A program made the position numbers and the translations under genes. Positions 1-5,128 of a DNA stretch of 5,222 nucleotides are shown piece by piece. Source of the stretch: Thermoplasmata archaeon. GTDB taxonomy: Archaea; Thermoplasmatota; Thermoplasmata; Thermoplasmatales; Thermoplasmataceae. The stretch is taken from positions 1-5,222 of the forward strand of contig JAJZXT010000036.1 in the NCBI GenBank assembly GCA_021806355.1, given 5' to 3'. The first letter of the stretch is position 1. Every line of letters begins with the position of its first letter. Below the pieces are notes generated by a model that ran no database searches, was not told the origin of the DNA, and saw only the letters and a program-made list of their open reading frames with translations.

Positions 1-416
1 ACTGCGTGCCCGTTTGGCTTCACCTTTGGATAAACAAATGCGATTTTTCCATCCCCGTCAATTATGTAAGTGATTCTTTTGGCCCCGAACATCCCCTTTG
101 CTTTGTAACTCTCCGTTATTGATTTCCTGTCATCCACAACCAGGGGAAAATTAAGGTTGTATTTCTCCTGGAATTTCTTGTGCGATTTTTCATCATCGAC
201 ACTTACCCCAAGAACCTTTATTCCGTGTGATTGCAGGCTTTCGAGATTATCCCTGAAATTGCATGCCTCTGCCGTGCAACCCGGCGTGTTATCCTTTGGG
301 TAGAAGTATAGAACAACAGGGCTACCCTTAAAATCTGAGAGTTTTATCTTTTTTCCTTCCTGGTCAACTGATTCAAAATCCGGTGCTTTTTCCCCAACAT
401 TAAGATATTCTTCCAT
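1..416 (-). CDS. bcp: PrxQ/Bcp-type thioredoxin-dependent peroxiredoxin, C-terminus cut by window edge
   Basis: An open frame read from the ATG at 414-416 gives 138 residues and then runs off the window. Family members are usually about 150-155 residues, so only some 12-18 are missing. It reduces hydrogen peroxide and organic peroxides in the cytoplasm, with thioredoxin-like proteins as electron donors. The signature YPKDNTPGCTAEACNFRD lies at about residues 39-56. Cys47 is the expected peroxidatic cysteine, with Thr44 and Pro45 before it. Cys52, five residues later, is the expected resolving cysteine of the alpha-type PrxQ subgroup. The thioredoxin-fold strand 'VVLYFYP' precedes the motif and 'KVLGVSVDD' follows it. 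No Shine-Dalgarno sequence precedes the ATG, and an AT-rich element lies about 25 bases upstream, so a leaderless transcript is likely. It is separated from the membrane-protein gene upstream by 65 bases and is probably transcribed alone. Confidence 0.95.
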   Translation of the reverse strand, partial: MEEYLNVGEKAPDFESVDQEGKKIKLSDFKGSPVVLYFYPKDNTPGCTAEACNFRDNLESLQSHGIKVLGVSVDDEKSHKKFQEKYNLNFPLVVDDRKSITESYKAKGMFGAKRITYIIDGDGKIAFVYPKVKPNGHA

Positions 417-481
417 AAGATTGAAATACTTATTTACAAATAAATATTTGCAATTAAAATCACCTGGTTAATTTTGCAGTC
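417..481 (-). promoter_or_regulatory. Promoter region of the peroxiredoxin gene
   Basis: These 65 bases lie between the stop of the DUF2079 gene (482-484) and the peroxiredoxin ATG. Read on the minus strand, AT-rich TATA-like sequence (ATATTTATTTG, about 437-447) is centred some 25 bases before the ATG, the spacing expected for a leaderless archaeal transcript. The same element contains an inverted repeat, TATTTA-CAAA-TAAATA (431-446). No strong terminator for the upstream gene is visible, only short T runs near 455-459. The assignment rests on position and composition alone. Confidence 0.5.
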
Positions 482-2014
482 TTACGAAATCCTCCTCAGC
501 ACAATGATTCCATGATTGTCATAGTAGGTAGAGTATTGCCCACTATCCTGTGCCCTTACGATGAATTTTTGCATAGACGTCCCCACATCATCAACCTGAT
601 AGTAATATGAAGAGTATGTATCGGCTATAATATAGGTGAAATTTCTTGAATACAGGTTGGAGAGATTACCTACCGAAGTATAGGAATATAACAGGTATGC
701 ATTCGGGAAACCGTCAAACTCAGGATATACGTTATTCTGGGTGAGAAGGCAAGCGTTGGTTGAGATATTTCCCCTTATTTCAAAAATAGCCTTTGCGGTG
801 TCGTTATAATGGAAATTTTCGATTGCCGGCAGTCTTGGCTCTGAATTGAATATGGCACCAGGGAAGAAAAAGCCTGAAAACACACCTATCACTATTGCTG
901 CTATCATGATCATGCTGCCCGTTTTTTTGATGATCCTGTTATTCAAAATCCTCTTTCCGGCGTGTTTCGACCTGCTTCTTGCAAGCCCGATGAATGCAGA
1001 AGTAAAAACAATTGGTGAAAGCATTGCAGTATACTGGTCTCCCATGCTTATATATGCGCCATTGGCTGAGAAGAATGAGAAGAGAACATATGGTATAGCC
1101 GGGATCAGGAACATTGGTGAAAACAATGCATAAAATCCACCAGATATCAATGCAATGGAAACTAGGCTCAATTTTGATGGGTAGTTCGAGATGAGGCTCT
1201 GGATTGAATAAGTTATGCGGTATCTTATGAACAAATAGTTGAGGAAGGCATGAATGCTGTTGATATCTCCGTATGGAGTGTTCCCGTAAAAATCCCTGAT
1301 TTTGGTTGCTGTGAGAAAATATCCAATTATACCGATAACAACTGCAGCATAAAAAAGAGAGAGCATCATGGTTTTTCCTGGTTTTGCCCTGATTCTGGTT
1401 ATCACCCCTCTCTTACAGTATTTGTATGATCTTGTAACCAGCAGATATAAAAGGAAAATTATTACGAAAGATGCATGGAGGGAGATCATAAAGGCAATGG
1501 CTATAGATTCCCGGACCGGTTTACCTGAAATAAAATAATAGAGTGCCCACGAATAAAAAAACGGCAATAATGCCATCATGTGAAAATCAAAAGCCAATGG
1601 CCCTATTGAATAAATAGAAGTTTCGTAACATAAGATCAGGAGGATTACCTTTACGTTGTCAACCCTTCCAGTTGATATCTTCTGAAATATAAGATATAAT
1701 GGAATGGCAGTAAAGGTCACCATGAAAGCCTGGATAACAAGGAGAGTGGCATTATGTGGGAAAATCCAGAAGAAAAATGCGACAACATACATAAATGGAG
1801 AGAAATGAGATCCAAAGAAACTTCCATTCAAGAGCCTTGAATAGAAGAAGTTGCCATTTAGGAAACCGTGGAGAGATGCAGCATAAATGCCAAGATCAAA
1901 TCCAGTTGCATTCAGCGTCATGTATTTATATATTGAATAAAATGAATATAAGAAAAAGAAAGATGAAGATATGATAAATACAATAAGTAATTGGCGTTTA
2001 TTTCCTTCCGGCAT
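482..2014 (-). CDS. DUF2079-family polytopic membrane protein (GT-C-like)
   Basis: This is a roughly 510-residue integral membrane protein with about ten or eleven hydrophobic segments (for example near residues 9-30, 91-111, 144-162, 170-193, 215-235, 283-317, 330-345 and 368-388), followed by a soluble tail of about 120 residues. DUF2079 (COG3463) hallmarks are visible: FDLGIY (39-44), GSHFSP (68-73) followed by a WIFP motif, FDFH (142-145), and QYTAMLSP (327-334). The family is uncharacterised and resembles GT-C glycosyltransferases that use lipid-linked sugars on the outer membrane face; that role is inference here. The tail carries four N-glycosylation sequons (NDT 404, NIS 416, NLS 450, NFT 458), consistent with an outside location. 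The family residues usually following FDFH (Pro-Glu), and a downstream Lys-Glu-Asp, appear absent. The ATG at 2012-2014 is preferred; a GTG at 2015-2017 directly before it is the alternative. A strong TATA box about 24 bases upstream fits leaderless transcription. It is probably not part of the upstream operon. Confidence 0.8.
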   Translation of the reverse strand: MPEGNKRQLLIVFIISSSFFFLYSFYSIYKYMTLNATGFDLGIYAASLHGFLNGNFFYSRLLNGSFFGSHFSPFMYVVAFFFWIFPHNATLLVIQAFMVTFTAIPLYLIFQKISTGRVDNVKVILLILCYETSIYSIGPLAFDFHMMALLPFFYSWALYYFISGKPVRESIAIAFMISLHASFVIIFLLYLLVTRSYKYCKRGVITRIRAKPGKTMMLSLFYAAVVIGIIGYFLTATKIRDFYGNTPYGDINSIHAFLNYLFIRYRITYSIQSLISNYPSKLSLVSIALISGGFYALFSPMFLIPAIPYVLFSFFSANGAYISMGDQYTAMLSPIVFTSAFIGLARSRSKHAGKRILNNRIIKKTGSMIMIAAIVIGVFSGFFFPGAIFNSEPRLPAIENFHYNDTAKAIFEIRGNISTNACLLTQNNVYPEFDGFPNAYLLYSYTSVGNLSNLYSRNFTYIIADTYSSYYYQVDDVGTSMQKFIVRAQDSGQYSTYYDNHGIIVLRRIS

Positions 2015-2017
2015 CAC

Positions 2018-2047
2018 TCGCCGCCATATTTTATATATATAAAAAGT
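2018..2047 (-). promoter_or_regulatory. TATA promoter of the DUF2079 gene
   Basis: The 30-base gap between the PUA gene stop (2048-2050) and the DUF2079 start reads on the minus strand as a T5 run passing into TATATATATAAAATA, then GGCGGCGA before the start codon. The TATA core (about 2033-2043) is centred roughly 24 bases upstream of the ATG at 2014, matching the archaeal TATA-to-start distance of about 26. Transcription would then begin at or just before the start codon, giving a leaderless message. The T-rich left part could also help stop transcripts from the secE-spt5 operon. Confidence 0.7.
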
Positions 2048-2509
2048 TTAGATTAAGCCTGTTTCCTGTCCTCCCCTGAGGAGTATTTCAGCGGCCGGCC
2101 CCTTCCTTGTTTTCATTATGGCATCCGCGTCAAAAAGGGCGGTGCCTATTGCAACATATCTTCCGTCGATGCCCCTGATGAAAACTGTGTCATTGGCCTT
2201 GATTCCCGGATCCATTTCCACGATCCCCTGGGCAAAAAGTTTGGCTCCGCCCAGAATCCTGGGAACTGCACCATCATCAATGGTTATATTCCTGAACCCA
2301 GGTTTTATGGCATCCAGCAATTCTACCGTTGGGTAGAATTCCGGTGATTCAACAGCTATTGGAATTTTGCTTATGTAATATATTTTTTTTCCTTTCTTTT
2401 CCTCGATCTCTATCTGGTTCTCCGTGATAAATGGCGCATCAAGCCCCATATCATGAAACCTGCCACCCAAAATTTTCAATTCTTTTTTTGATATGACATG
2501 GCGGGACAT
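2048..2509 (-). CDS. Pre-PUA/PUA-domain RNA-binding protein (MCT-1/Tma20-like)
   Basis: This is a 153-residue soluble protein. Residues 1-70 look like a pre-PUA domain: RHVISKKE at 3-10, then KIYYISKIPIAV and FYPTVELL (59-65), which resemble the 'PT..LL' element of MCT-1/Tma20 (COG2016). Residues 73-147 form a PUA domain with IDDGAV (77-82), GGAKLFAQGIVE (87-98), DPGIKANDTVFI and VAIGTALF. PUA domains bind structured RNA. Eukaryotic MCT-1 acts with DENR in ribosome recycling and re-initiation; the role of archaeal relatives is unclear. The C-terminus ends in AEILLRGG rather than the 'LHYxGD' typical of COG2016, and the PUA core also resembles the C-terminal domain of archaeosine tRNA-guanine transglycosylase and ArcS, so a tRNA-modification accessory role is an alternative. 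It starts 4 bases after the upstream gene's stop, and GGTGA (2519-2523) lies 9 bases before the ATG. It is the last gene of the secE-spt5 operon. Confidence 0.75.
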   Translation of the reverse strand: MSRHVISKKELKILGGRFHDMGLDAPFITENQIEIEEKKGKKIYYISKIPIAVESPEFYPTVELLDAIKPGFRNITIDDGAVPRILGGAKLFAQGIVEMDPGIKANDTVFIRGIDGRYVAIGTALFDADAIMKTRKGPAAEILLRGGQETGLI

Positions 2510-2513
2510 CTTA

Positions 2514-3926
2514 TCACTTCACCAATGCTGACATTCCAGCGAAATTTGAGTTCAGATCTTCTTCAGGGCATTTTATGAGTTGTGATATTTTTTCCTCCAT
2601 TTTCTTCCCTTTTTCCCTCACATCTTCATTGAACTTCCATTTTACCTGGTCTGCATTGTTATCCAGAAGATATAATGAATAAAGGATTGCTTCCTGTATA
2701 TCACTTTTCTTCATTATCCGTTCCCCCAGTTTTATTGCTTCTGAGATACCGTTAATTCTTGACTCAGCGATTATTTCCTTGAGAAATTCAGAGTCTGGTG
2801 ACCAGGGTTTCATATCCAGGTTCCCCTTTATCTCCTGATGCCTGATTCTGCCCTTAATTAGCTGGATTTGCTCCATTGGATTTCCCTTCAGGGAATCGAT
2901 GTCACCCTTCCTGACATCCGGGAAAATACCAGAAATTATTTTAAATGAATATTTTGGCCAGAGTATTTCCAACAACTTCCTTGCACTGGGTTCCTCGAGA
3001 TAAATTCCTCCATATTCCTCTACCACGGAATCAAGGATTTCTATGAGTTCTTCTTCGATGCCATTATCCTCAAGGAATTTTCTCCTGTTGGTATATTCTG
3101 TTTCACCAATTATGAGTGAGCCGCGATCTAATGCTGCCTTTCGTCTCTGCAATTGAATTTTTTCTATGAAATCCCTGTCGGTGATAGAACCGGAAAGATA
3201 GTTTTGAAAGAGAGCGTTTTCAGATTTGGAACCCCATTGATCAAGATAGTGAAACGTGAAATTGAAGTCCTTTGAAACATCTGCGGATATAAAATGCTTA
3301 ATGATTAATGAAATGGTATTTCTCTTTGAACCTGCATTTATTCTTACAGTTTCTCCTGAAAAATGCATGATGTCTATTGTTCTCCCTTCTCCGGACAGCT
3401 CAAGAACTCCTTCCGTTTCTGAGAAATCAATATTATTTTCCTTCAGGACGTCTTTAAAAAACTCTATTCCCGGCCCCCTTCCTTTACATGATGCCGTATA
3501 ATAATTCCTGCTTGTATAGATCTTGATATTGCCTCTCTTCATGAGTTTCGAAAATGCCAGTGACCTCCATAGTTCATTTTCATAATTCTGGATCCCTGCG
3601 AGCACAACGGGATCGGTATCTCCCCTCTTGACGTAATTCAGACTTCCAAGAGGAGTTTTAATAACGCCAGTTAAAGGTAGTTTTTCTGTTTCAAGTATTT
3701 TTTCTGTTTCCGATAGACCTCTTAGGAATTCATCGTTGGATCTTGCAAATTTGTCGTAATTCCCTATCTTTTTTGCCTTTCTCACTTTCTGCTTGTACTT
3801 TTCAAATGGGCATGAAAAACCCTTTGTGTTGCAGTCTGGAATTATTTTTTCCGGATCCTCAAAGAGATTTTTTATCCTTGCTACAAATTTTGCCTGGCTT
3901 TCCTTTGATTCAGCCTTGAGCCTCAT
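2514..3926 (-). CDS. Conserved-looking protein of unknown function in the secE-spt5 operon
   Basis: I do not recognise this 470-residue family. It has no signal peptide or membrane segment and looks cytoplasmic. Residues 1-80 are basic and helical and contain CNTKGFSC (32-39), a two-cysteine element. Residues about 83-275 alternate strands and helices like an alpha/beta enzyme fold. Distinctive pieces are TGVIKTPLGSLNYVKRG (86-102), VVLAGIQNYENELWRS (107-122), IKIYTSRNYY (134-143), the Cys-Gly-rich loop CKGRGPG (147-153) and RINAGSKRNT (195-204). Residues about 280-455 are mostly helical and charged. Cysteines are at 32, 39, 147 and 453. The ATG overlaps the spt5 stop as ATGA (3923-3926), implying translational coupling, and no good Shine-Dalgarno sequence is seen. 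Its neighbours suggest a role in transcription, RNA modification or translation, but this is inference. The 'TGVIKTPLG' stretch faintly recalls the start of TGT-like folds, yet the ArcS motif (PC-x3-KPY-x-S-x2-H) is not present. Confidence 0.85.
   Translation of the reverse strand: MRLKAESKESQAKFVARIKNLFEDPEKIIPDCNTKGFSCPFEKYKQKVRKAKKIGNYDKFARSNDEFLRGLSETEKILETEKLPLTGVIKTPLGSLNYVKRGDTDPVVLAGIQNYENELWRSLAFSKLMKRGNIKIYTSRNYYTASCKGRGPGIEFFKDVLKENNIDFSETEGVLELSGEGRTIDIMHFSGETVRINAGSKRNTISLIIKHFISADVSKDFNFTFHYLDQWGSKSENALFQNYLSGSITDRDFIEKIQLQRRKAALDRGSLIIGETEYTNRRKFLEDNGIEEELIEILDSVVEEYGGIYLEEPSARKLLEILWPKYSFKIISGIFPDVRKGDIDSLKGNPMEQIQLIKGRIRHQEIKGNLDMKPWSPDSEFLKEIIAESRINGISEAIKLGERIMKKSDIQEAILYSLYLLDNNADQVKWKFNEDVREKGKKMEEKISQLIKCPEEDLNSNFAGMSALVK
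2519..2523 (-). promoter_or_regulatory. Shine-Dalgarno site of the PUA gene
   Basis: GGTGA on the minus strand is complementary to the UCACC of the 16S rRNA tail present in this same window. It lies 9 bases before the ATG at 2509, within the last codons of the upstream gene. It supports that start and coupled translation. Confidence 0.6.
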
Positions 3927-4807
3927 TTTCTTCCCGATTCAAGAACACGTATTGCCTCTGCTCTAACGGTAACTGGAATTGGAACCATGGATTCTATCAA
4001 TTGAACAGTCACTTCCTCCTTGCCTGAGTCGATAGACATAATTTTTGCCTTCTCTCCTTTGAAGGGCCCGTCAATCAATTCAACAAAGGAACCCAGTTCA
4101 AGCCCTGTCACAGCAGGTTTCGGCACAAGATAATGGGCAATTTCCTCAATATCTATGCTTCCCTCAGCCAGTCCCTTGAACCCCCTTATTCCTCGTGAAA
4201 TATAGGATATTCTGTCCGGGTGCATGGTCTCAACGAAAAGGTAACCCTTTACTTCGAAAGGTGACATAATTGCCATTATTTCCCGTGTTGCATCAGGATT
4301 TGTGGCTGATCTTTCCTCCATATCCCTTGCATCCCTGTTGTCCATATCCCTGGCAACCTGAAGTTCGTTTCCGACGTTTGTCTTTACGACGATTATTGTT
4401 GGTGTGAGCGTAAATTTAAACTGCCATTTCCCCGAGTTTATTCCATCCTCTGAATCGATTCTTATGGTGAATGAAATCGAGTCACCGAAATAACCTCCTT
4501 TTGGTGTTCCGACCTCAATATTCAATTTTCTGGACTGATTTGAATCAAGTTCTATCTCCCTTGTTATTGCTCTTGACTCTTTTGGCAGGAATGGCTCTGT
4601 TAGTTCCTTTCCTTCTATAATACCTAATTCCCATTCAATGAGTGGATCTTTTTCCATGATTTCTGGTGTTAACTTGATAGTGAATTTTCTCTTTCCTTTC
4701 TGTATATTCCTGATAGTAAAAGGTATTGATTTCCGGATTCCGCATCCGGATTCCTCATCTTTCTCCTCAATGTTAATCCATTTATATTCGGTGGTAGAAC
4801 TTTCCAT
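3923..4807 (-). CDS. spt5: Transcription elongation factor Spt5 with an N-terminal extension
   Basis: This is the archaeal NusG/Spt5 homologue, which pairs with Spt4, closes the RNA polymerase clamp over the cleft and raises processivity. The NGN domain occupies about residues 134-229: PTIIVVKTNVGNE (136-148), FEVKGYLFVE (184-193), then GFKGLAEGSI (209-218) and EEIAHYLVPKP. The KOW domain occupies about 237-288 and contains GPFKGEKAKI (247-256), EEVTVQL and VPIPVTV (275-281). Typical archaeal Spt5 is about 145-150 residues; this protein is 294. The extra N-terminal ~131 residues are beta-rich with alternating hydrophobic strands, such as SIPFTIRNIQKGKRKFTIKL, then SRKLNIEV, GDSISFTIRI and WQFKFTL, suggesting an Ig-like or NEW3-like sandwich. 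A 24-base duplication gives ARDMDNRD-ARDMEER at 152-166. The ATG is 14 bases after the secE stop, with GTGAT (4813-4817) as ribosome-binding site. No internal start better fits the usual length. Confidence 0.95.
   Translation of the reverse strand: MESSTTEYKWINIEEKDEESGCGIRKSIPFTIRNIQKGKRKFTIKLTPEIMEKDPLIEWELGIIEGKELTEPFLPKESRAITREIELDSNQSRKLNIEVGTPKGGYFGDSISFTIRIDSEDGINSGKWQFKFTLTPTIIVVKTNVGNELQVARDMDNRDARDMEERSATNPDATREIMAIMSPFEVKGYLFVETMHPDRISYISRGIRGFKGLAEGSIDIEEIAHYLVPKPAVTGLELGSFVELIDGPFKGEKAKIMSIDSGKEEVTVQLIESMVPIPVTVRAEAIRVLESGRK
4317..4354 (-). repeat. Short in-frame direct repeat inside spt5
   Basis: Two 14-base copies, 4317-4330 and 4341-4354, match at 13 of 14 positions with a period of 24 bases. 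They encode A-R-D-M twice (Spt5 residues 152-155 and 160-163). The period is eight codons, so the frame is kept. The insertion falls in the first helix region of the NGN domain. Confidence 0.75.
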
Positions 4808-4812
4808 ATGAA

Positions 4813-4817
4813 ATCAC
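4813..4817 (-). promoter_or_regulatory. Shine-Dalgarno-like site of spt5
   Basis: GTGAT on the minus strand, complementary to AUCAC of the 16S tail, lies 5 bases before the spt5 ATG in the 14-base gap after secE. It supports the long form of Spt5, including its N-terminal extension, as the translated product. Confidence 0.5.
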
Positions 4818-4821
4818 TTTC

Positions 4822-5037
4822 CTAATTGGGATAAATTGACATTAGAAGATATATGATGAAACCCATAAAGCCAAGAAATAGAATTCCAGCTCCGGTAATC
4901 AAAAGTACCTTGATGTACTCGCTTTCAGTTGGCTTCTTTGCAAGTTTGATTATCCTTGCGTATTTTCCCTTTCCTAAATTGGAAAATCTCCGCTCAACCT
5001 TATTTTGGACCTCTTCAAGTCTTTCTTCTATGCCCAT
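4822..5037 (-). CDS. secE: Preprotein translocase subunit SecE (Sec61 gamma)
   Basis: This 71-residue protein is the small clamp subunit of the SecYEbeta protein-conducting channel in the cytoplasmic membrane. A charged N-terminal helix (residues 1-30) precedes the conserved KKPTESEY element (34-41), and a single membrane span follows at about 43-66 (IKVLLITGAGILFLGF onward). This is the one-span layout and length usual for archaeal SecE. Its position directly upstream of spt5 is the classic archaeal and bacterial secE-nusG arrangement and supports the call despite the short length. AGAGGG (5047-5052) lies 9 bases before the ATG. It is the first protein gene after the 16S rRNA, 91 bases downstream. 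Confidence 0.92.
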   Translation of the reverse strand: MGIEERLEEVQNKVERRFSNLGKGKYARIIKLAKKPTESEYIKVLLITGAGILFLGFMGFIIYLLMSIYPN

Positions 5038-5128
5038 TAACTCTAACCCTCTAGAACATAATTATACTTAAGATAAAAAAAGTTTGGTAAAGTGAAATGA
5101 ATGTGCCTGTGGCCCGCCTTTCTTTTGT
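5038..5128 (-). promoter_or_regulatory. 16S-secE spacer: T7 run and probable secE promoter
   Basis: Read on the minus strand, the spacer starts with a purine-rich GC-containing stretch just after the rRNA, then passes into AT-rich DNA with seven Ts (5075-5081). This is typical of an archaeal oligo-T terminator and could end the 16S transcript. Directly after it, TTAAGTATAAT (about 5061-5071) is a plausible TATA element, and AGAGGG (5047-5052) is a weak ribosome-binding site for secE. If the T7-rich part is itself the TATA region, a short leader of about 12 bases would result. No tRNA or other RNA gene is visible. The exact terminator and promoter boundaries are uncertain. Confidence 0.5.

Noticed and set aside
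846..1133. Plus-strand open frame of 95 residues
   Set aside because: It lies wholly inside the DUF2079 gene on the opposite strand, has no promoter or ribosome site, and its hydrophobic look mirrors the membrane-protein codons beneath it.
2015..2017. GTG as start codon of the DUF2079 gene
   Set aside because: An ATG follows immediately at 2012-2014 and fits the TATA spacing as well; only one residue differs, so the ATG is preferred without certainty.
2118..2336. Plus-strand open frame of 72 residues
   Set aside because: It is antisense to the PUA-domain gene, whose protein motifs are clear; it has no recognisable features of its own.
3256..3501. Plus-strand open frame of 81 residues
   Set aside because: It is antisense to the 470-residue gene, with no start signals and no recognisable domain.
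2514..3926. 470-residue protein as archaeosine synthase (ArcS)
   Set aside because: The PUA neighbour and a TPLG stretch suggested it, but the ArcS motif PC-x3-KPY-x-S-x2-H is absent; the nearest stretch, KPWSPDSEF, lacks the Pro-Cys and the His.
4853..5071. Plus-strand open frame of 72 residues
   Set aside because: It is the antisense shadow of secE; the minus-strand frame has the KKPT motif, membrane span and spt5 linkage.
5038..5128. Possible tRNA or small RNA in the 16S-secE spacer
   Set aside because: The spacer is only 91 bases, shows no T-loop or cloverleaf-like pairing, and its centre is AT-rich promoter or terminator sequence.
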